From Methylococcus sp. EFPC2 (GTDB lineage Bacteria > Pseudomonadota > Gammaproteobacteria > Methylococcales > Methylococcaceae), in NCBI RefSeq assembly GCF_016925495.1, contig NZ_CP070492.1, positions 25,616 through 89,615 of the forward strand: a stretch of DNA of 64,000 nucleotides, given 5' to 3'. This document shows, piece by piece, positions 15,470-25,659 of the stretch. The notes under the pieces were generated by a model, which was not told the origin of the DNA, did not search any database, and saw only the letters and a program-made list of their open reading frames with translations. Every line of letters begins with the position of its first letter. Position 1 is the stretch's first letter. The position numbers were made by a program, and so were the translations under genes.

Positions 15470-15789
15470 GCAACGGCCTCGCTCTCGGGTTTGGTGGTTT
15501 CCTTGGGCGGCGGTGGATTGTCGACGGATTCGATTTCCCGTCCCTTCATGCCGACGGCATAGCCGCGATCCGGGAAATCCACGGCGTAGATGTAGAACTG
15601 CTGCAGATAGGTGTTGATGCTCTTGATGTAGCCGATCTCGCCTTTCTTGACCAGAACCTCGCCGATCTCCGCCCCGGTGAAGGTGCCGTCGTTGCGCACC
15701 ACCTTCTTCGATTTCACCTTTTCGCCGAAGTTGTATTTCGGCGGATCGTTCAATTCCATGCTATCGCTGTCGCGACTGATGTCACCCAT
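15466..15789 (-). CDS. NifZ-domain paralogue with tail
   Basis: 107 residues from the ATG at 15789 (GAGGG ribosome site). The NifZ-like core is KYNFGEKVKSKKVVRNDGTF, GEIGYIKSINTYLQQFYIYAVDF (key segments) and GYAVGMKGREIE. The C-terminus is proline- and glutamate-rich and probably disordered. It pairs with the shorter NifZ downstream and may be its partner or an additional chaperone. Confidence 0.82.
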   Translation of the reverse strand: MGDISRDSDSMELNDPPKYNFGEKVKSKKVVRNDGTFTGAEIGEVLVKKGEIGYIKSINTYLQQFYIYAVDFPDRGYAVGMKGREIESVDNPPPPKETTKPESEAVA

Positions 15790-15809
15790 GGTCGTACCCT
15801 CGCTAATCG

Positions 15810-16601
15810 TTAAGAGGCTTTCGGTAATCCGTTTTCCTTGCATTGCCCGGCGAAACGCTGGGCAACCAGCTCATGAACCGCCGGATCCGGGTCGGCGCGC
15901 ATGGGCTCGAGTTCCGCCACATCGAGCCGGCTGGCGACTTCGTAGCGCACCTGCCAGTCCGGGTCCTTGATGAGCTGTTTCAGTTGTCCCGGATCCATGC
16001 GCCGCACCGCCGCCAGGCGGACATTGGTCTCCCTGTCGTTGGCCATGGCCGGCAGCCATTCCCCGCTCACGCGCTGGGCCACGACCTTGCGCACTTCCGG
16101 GTCGATGTCGTGCATCATCTTCACCAGCATGCCCTGGGGCAGCCGGCGCGCCACGATCTGCCGGACGAAATAATCCGGGTCGTCGATCAGGCCGATCAGC
16201 TCGCGCGCTTCCAGCCGTTCCGCCACCCGGATGCGCACTTCGCGGTGCGGATCGCGCAGCAGGGACTTGAAGTGTTTCGAGTTCACCGGCAAACGCTGCG
16301 CCACGCTCTGCCGCACGGTTTCGTCCGCATCGCCGAGCAAACGCGGCAGGAAAAACAGTTCCACATGTTTGGCCGCCACCGCGCGCGTCTCGAAATAAGG
16401 ATGTTCGAGATAATCTTTCGCCAGCTGCGGATTCCAGCGAAAGAAGCGGTCTATGCGCCGCGCATAGCGGTCGTGCGCGCAGGCGTGGCCGAGACGGCAG
16501 TGGCCTTCTTCCCGCAAGGCGCGGCGCTCGCAGACGGCACAATCCAGCGGCTTGCCCTGCCAGTCGCACGCGTCCTCGATGTCAGTCCTCGTCGTCCCCA
16601 T
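15810..16601 (-). CDS. Leucine-rich-variant (LRV) repeat protein with 4Fe-4S N-terminus
   Basis: About 263 residues. The N-terminal cysteine set CAVCERRALREEGHC plus HAC matches the FeS4 cluster domain of the Azotobacter LRV protein, which is also encoded in a nif region. Behind it come about eight 24-residue repeats such as DPDYFVRQIVARRLP, DPEVRKVVAQRVS and DPDWQVRYEVASRLD. The helical repeats make a binding scaffold; its partner is not known. The start at 16601 overlaps the TPR gene by 20 nt; an in-frame ATG at 16622 is the alternative. Confidence 0.85.
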   Translation of the reverse strand: MGTTRTDIEDACDWQGKPLDCAVCERRALREEGHCRLGHACAHDRYARRIDRFFRWNPQLAKDYLEHPYFETRAVAAKHVELFFLPRLLGDADETVRQSVAQRLPVNSKHFKSLLRDPHREVRIRVAERLEARELIGLIDDPDYFVRQIVARRLPQGMLVKMMHDIDPEVRKVVAQRVSGEWLPAMANDRETNVRLAAVRRMDPGQLKQLIKDPDWQVRYEVASRLDVAELEPMRADPDPAVHELVAQRFAGQCKENGLPKAS

Positions 16602-17178
16602 TGGCCTGCCTGTCGAGGACATTCAACAAAACCTTGGCGCCGACCTTGTCCGTGGGATCCAGTTCCAGCAGTTTTTCTATCGCGGCCCGGCCTTCTTCCA
16701 GATCGCCCAGCCGCATCTGCAGATAGGCGTAGCCTTTCAACGTGAACAGGAAAAACCGCGGCAGGATGGCGGCGAAATTGCTGAAATCCGCGGCCTCGGG
16801 GCTAGCCTCGCGCCAGTTCGGCGACAGGCCGTTGTCGACGGCGGCTTTGGCCAGGCATTCCGTACCGACGGCCAGGGCTTCGGCCAAACGGTTCTTGTAG
16901 AAATAAAACCGGTATTTGCCGATGTAGACCGCCGCGTGACCCGGTGCGATATCCCAGGCGGCCTGCAGGTGCGCCAAGGCCACCTCATCCTGGTGATAGT
17001 TCTGCCCGGCCAGACGCAAATGCTCCTCGGCCTCGGGCGGCAAGCCCACGCCCAAACATTCCGCGACACGCTCTTCGTCCGTCAAAGCAGAAGTCGCGTA
17101 GCGAACACCTGGATCTCCCTCCGGGAGATGGCCGGGGTGAGGGAGCGCGTTCTGTCTTGCCGCCGAACCTTGTGTCAT
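16582..17178 (-). CDS. TPR-type protein of the nif operon
   Basis: 198 residues, helical, with TPR-like pairs: LAHLQAAWDIAPGHAAVYIGKYRFYFYKNRLAEAL and FFLFTLKGYAYLQMRLGDLEEG (key segments). It is a paralogue of the gene at 38175-38645 (shared YKFYFYKGRLEDAE-type core and the FYLFSLKALAFIRLRQGD end). The first 25 or so codons overlap a REP-like palindrome (17113-17143), so the N-terminus may be a recent extension; no good start is visible further in, and GTGGGG precedes this ATG. Probably a chaperone or scaffold for nif Fe-S proteins (inference). Confidence 0.72.
   Translation of the reverse strand: MTQGSAARQNALPHPGHLPEGDPGVRYATSALTDEERVAECLGVGLPPEAEEHLRLAGQNYHQDEVALAHLQAAWDIAPGHAAVYIGKYRFYFYKNRLAEALAVGTECLAKAAVDNGLSPNWREASPEAADFSNFAAILPRFFLFTLKGYAYLQMRLGDLEEGRAAIEKLLELDPTDKVGAKVLLNVLDRQANGDDED
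17113..17143. repeat. REP-like palindrome inside the TPR gene
   Basis: ATCTCCC-tcc-GGGAGAT followed by GGCCGGGGTGAGGG. This is the same arrangement as the element after nifF (3000-3033), but here it lies within the N-terminal codons of the TPR gene. Confidence 0.55.
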
Positions 17179-17190
17179 AACCCCACCCGC

Positions 17191-17568
17191 TCAGGCGCTC
17201 TTGATGGGTATGGAAGAAATCGAAACCGCCACTTCGGCCGGCGGCGGGGCGCTGGTCCCGCAGGTGCCGCAACCGGCCGCCTTGGGATCGACGAACACCA
17301 GACCGCTCTGCAGCGGGGTGTCCTTGAAATCCATGGTGACGCCTTGCAGCAGCAAGCGGCTTTCCGCCGGCAGGAACAGCTTCAGGCCGTCGATGACGAC
17401 CACCGCGTCGCCGGCCAGGGGCTCGGCTTCCACGCTGAATTCTGAGGCCAGTCCGGAGCAGCCGCCAGGACTGACCGAGAGGCGGAAGCCGGCGCCTTCG
17501 CCGGCCCCACCGAAGCGCACCATGCGCTGTATGAATTTTGCCGCGCTGGGAGTAATCGTTAGATCCAT
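17191..17568 (-). CDS. Nif-type IscA (A-type Fe-S carrier)
   Basis: 125 residues of the HesB/IscA family: PSAAKFIQRMV, SPGGCSGLASEF with the first cysteine, FKDTPLQSGLVF and the distal pair GCGTCG. A C-terminal tail of about 18 residues extends past the CGTCG motif. A-type carriers hold and deliver iron or 4Fe-4S clusters; NifIscA proteins are typically encoded beside nifB or nifU. Two further A-type proteins (ErpA and IscA) are in the isc operon. Confidence 0.9.
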   Translation of the reverse strand: MDLTITPSAAKFIQRMVRFGGAGEGAGFRLSVSPGGCSGLASEFSVEAEPLAGDAVVVIDGLKLFLPAESRLLLQGVTMDFKDTPLQSGLVFVDPKAAGCGTCGTSAPPPAEVAVSISSIPIKSA

Positions 17569-17577
17569 AAAGTTCTC

Positions 17578-17802
17578 CTATGCCGCTTCGTATCGCGGGT
17601 AATTGAGGTCAATGATGCAGGTCTCTTCGATCGGGCAGACGGCGACGCACTGCGGCTCGTCGTGGTGTCCGATACATTCCGTACATAAAGCGGGATCGAT
17701 GACGAACAGCCCGCCTTTCGCTTCCGAGATGGCTTGATTGGGACACTCCGGTTCGCAAGCGCAACATCCCGTGCAGTTATCCTCGACGATTGTGTAAGCC
17801 AT
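17578..17802 (-). CDS. fdxN: 2[4Fe-4S] ferredoxin FdxN
   Basis: Seventy-four residues of the Alvin-type bacterial ferredoxin. The first cluster motif is [12 protein letters not shown]; the second is CTEC-x7-CVAVCP, with the long insertion between its cysteines and a further cysteine in EETCII. FdxN supplies electrons to NifB and nitrogenase-related enzymes. It lies 73 nt after nifB and 9 nt before nifIscA. Confidence 0.92.
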   Translation of the reverse strand: MAYTIVEDNCTGCCACEPECPNQAISEAKGGLFVIDPALCTECIGHHDEPQCVAVCPIEETCIIDLNYPRYEAA

Positions 17803-17875
17803 ATTTCACCTCTGCACAGTTTGCCCGCCCCCGGGACTGTCCCGAACCGGGGGCGAACGGATCTGATCGACGGCG

Positions 17876-19444
17876 TCAGGCCGCGATCAAGGCACCTTGG
17901 CGTATCTCCGCATCGCCTTTGACGACGTGTTCGATTTCGCCGCTGGAGACCTTGTCGAGATACTCCTTGAAGTAGGCGATTGCGGACTGCTCGATGAACT
18001 GATTGGCGTATTGATCGACCGGGTCGATACCCGCCGCCTTCAGGTCGTTCTTCGGGCAACCGCCGATCTTGGCCACGAACACCGCATGGCAGTCGTTGAT
18101 GGCGCGGATCACGGTGGCCAGCGCGTCTTCCTCGCCGTAGCCGCCCTGACAATACAGGTCGACGCGGCGGTGGCCGACGAACTTGGCGCCTTCGGTGCTG
18201 AGCTCGTAGATCTGGAACTCGGTGGCGTGGCCGAAATGCTCGTTGACCTTGCCGCTGCCCTTGGTGGCGACCGCGATCAGCATCTTGATGTCGGAGTGCG
18301 CGCCCGCCAGGGTCTGCAGCTCTTCCTGCCGGGCAGCGACCACCGCTTGACGCTCTTTCTCCACCGCTTCCTGGTAAGCCTTGCGCGACTCCAGGTCGTA
18401 GGTGACTTCCATCGCTTCGATCTTGTCGGTGGTGAACTCGGCGCTGCGGTCTTCGCCCAACAGGCCCACCGCGTCGGCGCGGCACTGGCGGCAATGGCGC
18501 ATCATGTTCATCTCGCCTTCGCAGCTATCCTGCAGCGCCTTGAGCTCTTGCGCCGTGGGGCCGCGCTGGCCGGTCAGGCCGAATACCGTGCCGTGTTCCG
18601 GCGCGGAGATCAGCGGCATGATGTTGTGCAGGAAGGCGCCGCGCGACTTCACCGCCTTGTTCACCTCGACCAGGTGCTGGTCGTTGATGCCGGGGATCAT
18701 CACCGAGTTGATCTTCGACAGGATGCCGCGCTCGGTCAGCATTTCCAGGCCTTGCAACTGACGATCGGTGAGGATCTTGGCCGCTTCGATGCCGGTATAG
18801 CGCTTCTTGTTGTAGTACACCCAGGGGTAGATCTTGGCGCCCACCTCGGGATCGACCATGTTGATGGTGATGGTGACGTGGTCGATGTTGTACTGCGACA
18901 GACGCTCCACGTGATCGGGCAGGGTCAGGCCGTTGGTGGACACGCACAGCTTGATGTCCGGCGCGGTCTTGGCGATCAGCTCGAAGGTCTTGAAGGTCTT
19001 TTCCGGATTGGCCAGCGGATCGCCGGGACCGGCGATGCCCAGCACGGTCATCTGCGGGATGGTGGAAGCTACGGCCAGCACCTTCTTGGCGGCCTGTTCC
19101 GGGGTCAGCTTTTCGCTGACGACGCCGGGACGGCTTTCGTTGGCGCAGTCGTATTTGCGATTGCAGTAGTTGCACTGGATGTTGCAGGCTGGGGCCACCG
19201 CGACGTGCATGCGCGCGTAGTGGTGATGCGCTTCTTCGCTGTAACAGGGATGATTCTTGACCTTGTCCCAGATTTCCTGGGGCAGATCGTTCTCGCCCGC
19301 ACCGGTGCCGCAACTCGCTTTTCCGGAACCGCCGGAGGTGCCGCAACCTTTGTGTTCGGCGACCTTCTGCATGATTTCGTCCACCGACTCGCCGGCGGCA
19401 ACATTGGCGGCCCCCGCCTCTGTCTCGTTGTGTACTGTTTGCAT
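17876..19444 (-). CDS. nifB: NifB, radical SAM FeMo-cofactor synthase
   Basis: 522 residues. NifB builds the 8Fe-9S-C precursor of FeMo-co. After a glycine/cysteine-rich N-terminus ([16 protein letters not shown]) comes [17 protein letters not shown] and the radical SAM motif CNIQCNYC (about residues 93-100). The C-terminal 130 residues (from about 385, [20 protein letters not shown]) form the NifX/NafY domain that binds NifB-co. It is first in a sixteen-gene operon with a clear sigma-54 promoter and two NifA sites. Confidence 0.97.
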   Translation of the reverse strand: MQTVHNETEAGAANVAAGESVDEIMQKVAEHKGCGTSGGSGKASCGTGAGENDLPQEIWDKVKNHPCYSEEAHHHYARMHVAVAPACNIQCNYCNRKYDCANESRPGVVSEKLTPEQAAKKVLAVASTIPQMTVLGIAGPGDPLANPEKTFKTFELIAKTAPDIKLCVSTNGLTLPDHVERLSQYNIDHVTITINMVDPEVGAKIYPWVYYNKKRYTGIEAAKILTDRQLQGLEMLTERGILSKINSVMIPGINDQHLVEVNKAVKSRGAFLHNIMPLISAPEHGTVFGLTGQRGPTAQELKALQDSCEGEMNMMRHCRQCRADAVGLLGEDRSAEFTTDKIEAMEVTYDLESRKAYQEAVEKERQAVVAARQEELQTLAGAHSDIKMLIAVATKGSGKVNEHFGHATEFQIYELSTEGAKFVGHRRVDLYCQGGYGEEDALATVIRAINDCHAVFVAKIGGCPKNDLKAAGIDPVDQYANQFIEQSAIAYFKEYLDKVSSGEIEHVVKGDAEIRQGALIAA

Positions 19445-19569
19445 CGCTTGCTCCTAGGTTTGTTTATTCGTCTCTGTGGCGTTCCGCCCGGCTCATCGTC
19501 CCCGTTGGCCGTCCCTTAGCCGGAGTAACGAAAAGCGGAACATCGATAGAGATCAACGATGCTGTCAAT

Positions 19570-19584
19570 GCAAAGCGCATACCA
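19570..19584 (-). promoter_or_regulatory. Sigma-54 promoter of the nifB operon
   Basis: On the minus strand TGGTAT-GCGCT-TTGC, a good -24/-12 element with exact spacing, about 125 bp before nifB. Two NifA-type sites lie 57 and 96 bp further upstream. The rest of the 19445-19767 interval holds no gene. Confidence 0.85.
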
Positions 19585-19640
19585 CCCGATAATATTCAAT
19601 GGACTCAATTACATACCTAATCGTTAAGGTATTGCCAGAC

Positions 19641-19656
19641 TGTCCGGAGCGGCACA
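19641..19656. promoter_or_regulatory. NifA upstream activating site 1 of nifB
   Basis: TGT-CCGGAGCGGC-ACA, the NifA consensus TGT-N10-ACA, 57 bp upstream of the sigma-54 promoter. Confidence 0.8.
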
Positions 19657-19679
19657 AAGAGGCGGTATTTGTAGGAGTT

Positions 19680-19695
19680 TGTTGGGAATGCGACA
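19680..19695. promoter_or_regulatory. NifA upstream activating site 2 of nifB
   Basis: TTTGT-TGGGAATGCG-ACAAAG with extended symmetry outside the TGT/ACA core, 39 bp from site 1 (close to four helical turns). Confidence 0.8.
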
Positions 19696-19767
19696 AAGAC
19701 GGCGGCTCTTGGCCAATCCCGTTCGGAATCCGACGATGAGTCTTCCCGCCAAACGAGCCGGGGCCGC

Positions 19768-21372
<1,605 letters not shown>

Positions 21373-21424
21373 AACGTTTCTTGCCGCTTGGGCGGCTCGC
21401 ATGATTCGGTTACGGCAGGGGACG

Positions 21425-21449
21425 GCCGGAAACCCGGCGCGTTTCCGGC
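21425..21449. terminator. Hairpin between cysE and nifA
   Basis: GCCGGAAAC at 21425-21433 pairs with GTTTCCGGC at 21441-21449, 7-nt loop. It lies in the 146-bp gap between the cysE stop and the nifA start on the minus strand, so it may partly stop cysM-cysE transcripts from entering nifA. Confidence 0.5.
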
Positions 21450-21518
21450 TGCCTACGATACGAAGGTGGATACAGGAAGACGGCTAGCCGCCGCTTGAGG
21501 AAACGGGACGGCGCCCAC

Positions 21519-22331
21519 TCACGCCGCGCGGTCCAGGTCGTCGTCCTGCTCGGCTTCGTCCATGGCCGCCTCGCACATCTCCAGGATTTCGTAATAGCCG
21601 TGCCAGCGGCCGCTCTCGGCGGAGGCCGACGCGAGTAGGCGGTTTTCCAGCACCTCGATGCGCTCCCTCAGGCCGATGAGGGTCTGGTTGACCACATCGG
21701 GGATGCGATGGTGGTCGAGGTCGATGCCGCGCGGATTCATGGCCGCCTCCCGCCGCGCTTGCACGACCTTGCCCGGTATGCCGACAACGGTGCTGTGCGC
21801 CGGCACATCCTTGACCACAACCGAATTGGCGCCCACGCGCACGCGGTCTCCCAGCGTGATGGGCCCCAGGATCTTGGCGCCCGCGCCGACCAGCACGCCG
21901 TCGCCCAGGGTGGGATGGCGCTTGCCCTTGTTCCAGCTCGTGCCGCCTAAGGTCACGCCGTGGTAGAGGGTGACGTCGTCGCCGACCACCGCCGTTTCGC
22001 CGATCACCACGCCGGCGCCGTGATCGATGAAGAAGCGCCGGCCTATGGTGGCGCCGGGATGGATGTCGATATTGGTCCACAGCCGGGTCAGGAAGGACAG
22101 CAGGCGCGACGCGTAAAGAAAGCCGCGGCACCACAGGCGGTGGCTGAGGCGGTGCAGGAGGATGGCGTGCACGCCGGGATAAGTCGTCAGCACCTCGAAG
22201 CGGGTGCGCGCTGCGGGATCGCGCTCGAACACGCAGGCCACGTCCTCCCGCCATTCCGCCAGCAGGGAAGGCGGCTCCGAAACCGCAGGTTCGCCGACGA
22301 TGCTCCGGAAGACGCGAGGCTGCTCGTTCAT
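21519..22331 (-). CDS. cysE: Serine O-acetyltransferase (NifP type)
   Basis: 270 residues from the ATG at 22331. Makes O-acetylserine for cysteine synthesis. The left-handed beta-helix repeats and catalytic region are clear: [40 protein letters not shown] and VVGIPGKVV (key segments). A C-terminal extension of about 80 residues, with [15 protein letters not shown] and an acidic end, goes beyond short CysE and is seen in nif-linked NifP proteins. A NifA/sigma-54 promoter before cysM suggests it supplies cysteine for nitrogenase clusters. Confidence 0.9.
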   Translation of the reverse strand: MNEQPRVFRSIVGEPAVSEPPSLLAEWREDVACVFERDPAARTRFEVLTTYPGVHAILLHRLSHRLWCRGFLYASRLLSFLTRLWTNIDIHPGATIGRRFFIDHGAGVVIGETAVVGDDVTLYHGVTLGGTSWNKGKRHPTLGDGVLVGAGAKILGPITLGDRVRVGANSVVVKDVPAHSTVVGIPGKVVQARREAAMNPRGIDLDHHRIPDVVNQTLIGLRERIEVLENRLLASASAESGRWHGYYEILEMCEAAMDEAEQDDDLDRAA

Positions 22332-22363
22332 TACCCTGATCTCCGCTTGGATGTCATGCCCTG

Positions 22364-23296
22364 TCAACGGCTGGGGAATACGTGGGTAGAGAGATAACGG
22401 TCGCCGCGGTCGCACACGATGGTCACGATCACGGCGTCGCTCAGTTCGGCGGACAGCCTGAGCGCGGCGGCCACCGCGCCGCCGGATGAAATTCCGGCGA
22501 AGATGCCTTCCTCGGCCGCCAAGGCCCGGGTGGCGGATTCCGCCTCTTCCTGGCCCACGTCTATGATGCGGTCCACCCGGGCGGCGTCGTAAATCTTCGG
22601 CAGATAGGCTTCCGGCCAGCGGCGGATACCGGGAATATTGGCCTTGTCGGCCGGCTGTACGCCGACGATCTGGATCGCCGGATTTTTTTCCTTGAGGAAG
22701 CGCGAGAGGCCCATGATGGTGCCGGTGGTGCCCATGGCGCTCACCAGATGGGTGATGCGGCCTTCCGTATCGCGCCAGATCTCGGGCCCCGTGCCTTCGT
22801 AGTGGGCCCTCGGATTGTCCGGATTGGCGAACTGGTCGAGCACCCGGCCGCGGCCCTCGCGCTCCATTTGGATGGCCAGGTCGCGCGCTTCTTCCATCCC
22901 GCCCTGGCGCGACACCAGGATGAGTTCCGCGCCGAAGGCCCGCATCACCGCGCGCCTTTCCTCGCTCATGTGCTCCGGCATGATGAGGATCATGCGGTAG
23001 CCCTTGATGGCCGCCGCCATGGCCAGCGCGATGCCCGTGTTGCCGCTGGTCGCCTCGATCAGCGTATCGCCCGGCTTGATGTCGCCGCGCGCCTCGGCGT
23101 GCTGGATCATGCTCAAGGCCGGCCTGTCCTTCACGGAGCCGGCCGGATTGTTGCCTTCGAGCTTGGCCAGCACGATATTGCGGCTATCCCCCGGCAGGCG
23201 TTGCAGCCTCACCAAAGGCGTGTTGCCGATGAAGGCCTCTATCGTCGGCAGCCGGTCCGCCCAGCTCGGTTCGGGTTTCAGTCGTGCACTCAACAT
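22364..23296 (-). CDS. cysM: Cysteine synthase B
   Basis: 310 residues from the ATG at 23296. PLP enzyme that makes cysteine from O-acetylserine and sulfide or thiosulfate. The PLP lysine is in [11 protein letters not shown], the phosphate loop is [16 protein letters not shown] (CysM-like rather than CysK-like), and [10 protein letters not shown] is the substrate loop. It is followed by cysE after 32 nt. Its leader is about 160 nt long from the sigma-54 promoter at 23467-23481. Confidence 0.92.
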   Translation of the reverse strand: MLSARLKPEPSWADRLPTIEAFIGNTPLVRLQRLPGDSRNIVLAKLEGNNPAGSVKDRPALSMIQHAEARGDIKPGDTLIEATSGNTGIALAMAAAIKGYRMILIMPEHMSEERRAVMRAFGAELILVSRQGGMEEARDLAIQMEREGRGRVLDQFANPDNPRAHYEGTGPEIWRDTEGRITHLVSAMGTTGTIMGLSRFLKEKNPAIQIVGVQPADKANIPGIRRWPEAYLPKIYDAARVDRIIDVGQEEAESATRALAAEEGIFAGISSGGAVAAALRLSAELSDAVIVTIVCDRGDRYLSTHVFPSR

Positions 23297-23466
23297 GGCG
23301 TGGCCGTTCCGGGAGATGTTGTCACTGATGCGTTCTGGGTGCCGATGATAGAAGGGCCTGGGGCCAGGACCGGTGAAATCGGGTGGATATCTCCGCGCCG
23401 TTCGTCGCCGCCAGTCACGGCGCTCATGGCGCTTTCCGCCTGTGGGATCGTATAGAACCTGCCGAA

Positions 23467-23481
23467 GCAGAATGTGCGCCA
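23467..23481 (-). promoter_or_regulatory. Sigma-54 promoter of cysM-cysE
   Basis: On the minus strand TGGCGC-ACATT-CTGC, correct -24/-12 spacing. A NifA site lies 65 bp upstream (23546-23561). Confidence 0.75.
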
Positions 23482-23545
23482 ACGCACTTTCGTGGCTATA
23501 GGCTTAATCTGTCTGGGATCGCCCGGCTTTTGCCGGGGCCATCTT

Positions 23546-23561
23546 TGTAGGAAAGGCGACA
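23546..23561. promoter_or_regulatory. NifA upstream activating site between cysM and the NTF2-like gene
   Basis: TTTGT-AGGAAAGGCG-ACAAAA. Very similar to the site before iscS at 30585. It could act on the minus-strand cysM promoter; no -24/-12 element was found on the plus side before 23619. Confidence 0.75.
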
Positions 23562-23618
23562 AAAGCGGCGAACATGACGCGGGTGCGACAATTCCGGCGC
23601 GAAAGATATACTGCCGCC

Positions 23619-24017
23619 ATGGACATCCACACCGCCCTCTTCGCCAACGAGGCTTTTTACCTGGCCTTTTCCCAGCGCGATTTCCCCGCGATGGACCGCT
23701 TGTGGGCCCAGGCATCGCCGCTGCTCTGCATCCATCCGGGCTGGCCGGCGCTGACCGAGCGCGAGGCCATCCTCGCCAGTTGGCACAACATCCTGCAAAA
23801 CCCGGCCACCGGCTACGCCGTCCCGCACCATGCCCAGGTCCTGGCATACGGCACGCTCGCCACGGTGGTCTGCTACGAGGAAATCCAGGGCGAGATCTTC
23901 GTCGCCAGCAATACCTTCATCGAGGAAGACGGCGAGATCCGCCTGATCCAGCATCAGGCCGGACCTTGCGCCCATCCGCCCCAGCCGGAAAGCAAGGCCG
24001 CGCCGGTCATGCAATAG
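23619..24017 (+). CDS. SnoaL/NTF2-like protein (DUF4440 type)
   Basis: 132 residues of the NTF2-like alpha+beta cone fold: ANEAFYLAFSQRDFPAMDRLWA, the conserved CIHPGWPALTEREAILASW, and TLATVVCYEEIQ (key segments). Many such proteins are small-ligand binders without known substrate. It is divergent from cysM with a NifA site in between and lies upstream of the CCG Fe-S gene, separated by a 10-bp palindrome. Start at 23619 chosen for the family's length; an ATG at 23574 is also in frame. Confidence 0.7.
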   Translation: MDIHTALFANEAFYLAFSQRDFPAMDRLWAQASPLLCIHPGWPALTEREAILASWHNILQNPATGYAVPHHAQVLAYGTLATVVCYEEIQGEIFVASNTFIEEDGEIRLIQHQAGPCAHPPQPESKAAPVMQ

Positions 24018-24024
24018 TCCGGTC

Positions 24025-24040
24025 TGTCGCAATCGCGACA
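24025..24040. promoter_or_regulatory. NifA upstream activating site of the CCG Fe-S gene
   Basis: TGT-CGCAATCGCG-ACA inside a larger palindrome (24021-24044, 10-bp arms), so it could also terminate the preceding gene. It is 54 bp upstream of the sigma-54 element at 24094. Confidence 0.75.
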
Positions 24041-24093
24041 GACCGAACTCCTGATCTCGCCGCAATATCAGTCATTTGCATAAGGCCTTGGGC

Positions 24094-24108
24094 TGGCACC
24101 GGTCCTGC
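24094..24108 (+). promoter_or_regulatory. Sigma-54 promoter of the CCG Fe-S gene
   Basis: TGGCAC-CGGTC-CTGC, an excellent -24 box and correct spacing, 33 bp before the ATG at 24141. Confidence 0.85.
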
Positions 24109-24140
24109 ATCCCTAAGGTTTTCACAGCAAATTCGACGGC

Positions 24141-25550
24141 ATGGAAACTCAACTCGACTGGTCCGCCTACGACAGTTACGGCGCCGGCGACGCCTATGCG
24201 GCGTTGCCCGCCGAAGGCGGTGCCTACGGCAAGGCGGCTGCGGTCTGCATCGGCAACCGCCAGTGCCAGCGCAGCGAAAAAGGCGTGATGTGCCCAAGCT
24301 TCCGCGTCACCCAGGATACGGCGCATTCGACCCAGCACCGGGCCGCCACCCTCAAGGCCGCCCTCAACGGGGAATACGGTCCCAAACCCTTCCTCGGTCC
24401 CGAGTTGCAAGCGGCGATGGATTTATGCGTGAGCTGCAAGGGTTGCAAGCGCGAATGTCCCAACGGCGTGGACATGGCCTTGCTGCGGGTGGAAGCGTTG
24501 GCCCAGCGCTGGAGCCAGTCGGGTAGAGTTCCCTTGCGCGAGCGCCTGCTGGCCAACCTGCCCCGCCTGGCGCCCTGGCTGGGACGTTTGGGCTGGCTGC
24601 TGCGCCTGCGCGAACGCCTGCCCCTGCTGGCCCGGCTACTCGAACGCGGGCTGGGCATCTCCGCGCAACGCAGTCTGCCGCAAGGCGCCAAACGCAGTTT
24701 CCTCTCCCATGCTCCGCAGCAGGCCGTAGGTACCGAGGACGGCCGCGAGGTGGTCTTGCTCGTGGATACCTTTTCCAACCATTTCGAACCCGCTACCGCT
24801 CAGGCCGCCCTCGACGTGCTGCTGGCCGCCGGCTACCGGGTGCACATCGCCCGCCCGGCATCCGGCCAGCGGCCGCTGTGTTGCGGACGGACCTATCTGT
24901 CCAACGGGCTGGTCGAACAGGCGCGGGCCGAGGCGAAGCGTGTGGTCGAAGCGCTGGAACCCTATGCCGAACGAGGCCTGCCCATCATCGGCCTGGAGCC
25001 TTCCTGCCTGCTGATGCTGCGCGACGAGTATTACGCCCTCGGGTTCGGCGAGCAGACGGCGAAGATCGCCAAGAGCGCGCTGTTGCTGGAAGAATTCCTC
25101 GCCAAGGAACACGACGGCAAACGCCTGAACCTCCCCTTGCAGCCTTTGCCCGGCGTACAGGCACTGGTGCACGGACACTGCCATCAGAAAGCCTTCGGTG
25201 CGATGAAAGCCATGCGCAAGGTGCTGGGCCTGGTGCCCGGCCTGCAAACCGAACTCATCGAATCGAGCTGCTGCGGCATGGCCGGATCCTTCGGTCTGGA
25301 AAGCGAGCATTACGACGTGTCCATGCAAATGGGCGAGCTCGCCCTCCTGCCCAAGCTGCGGGAAGCCGACCTCCAGACTCTGGTGATCGCCAACGGCACC
25401 AGTTGCCGCCATCAAATCCGCGACGGCGCCCAGCGAGAAGGCCTGCACCTCGCCCGAGTATTACAGGCCGCGCTGGGAAAGCCCGCTCCGGCGGATGAAA
25501 CATCGGAATCCGACTCGGTTGAAGTAAAGGAAGCTCCGGCCGAGGTTTAA
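24141..25550 (+). CDS. NifA-regulated CCG-domain Fe-S oxidoreductase
   Basis: 469 residues. The N-terminal third holds two 4Fe-4S-type motifs, CIGNRQCQRSEKGVMCP and CVSCKGCKRECPNG (about residues 36-52 and 96-109). The C-terminal half has two CCG-type segments, RPLCCGRTY and ESSCCGMAGSFGLE, as in GlpC, HdrB and the Fe-S part of FAD-linked dehydrogenases. A FAD domain is missing, so a flavoprotein partner elsewhere is likely. The sigma-54/NifA promoter places it in the nif regulon. Perhaps it passes electrons to or from the quinone pool during diazotrophy; substrate unknown. Confidence 0.8.
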   Translation: METQLDWSAYDSYGAGDAYAALPAEGGAYGKAAAVCIGNRQCQRSEKGVMCPSFRVTQDTAHSTQHRAATLKAALNGEYGPKPFLGPELQAAMDLCVSCKGCKRECPNGVDMALLRVEALAQRWSQSGRVPLRERLLANLPRLAPWLGRLGWLLRLRERLPLLARLLERGLGISAQRSLPQGAKRSFLSHAPQQAVGTEDGREVVLLVDTFSNHFEPATAQAALDVLLAAGYRVHIARPASGQRPLCCGRTYLSNGLVEQARAEAKRVVEALEPYAERGLPIIGLEPSCLLMLRDEYYALGFGEQTAKIAKSALLLEEFLAKEHDGKRLNLPLQPLPGVQALVHGHCHQKAFGAMKAMRKVLGLVPGLQTELIESSCCGMAGSFGLESEHYDVSMQMGELALLPKLREADLQTLVIANGTSCRHQIRDGAQREGLHLARVLQAALGKPAPADETSESDSVEVKEAPAEV

Positions 25551-25585
25551 ACAACGGAAATCGAGGACTGCAAGCGGCGACGCTT

Positions 25586-25611
25586 GCGCTGAGGCAACGC
25601 TGCCTCAGCGC
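25586..25611. terminator. Bidirectional hairpin between convergent genes
   Basis: Perfect 11-bp stem (25586-25596 with 25601-25611), 4-nt loop, between the CCG Fe-S gene and the convergent porin gene. Confidence 0.7.
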
Positions 25612-25659
25612 GGTGAGCCCGTCGGGCGGTCGTACCCCTCACCATGGATGGCAAAGGAT

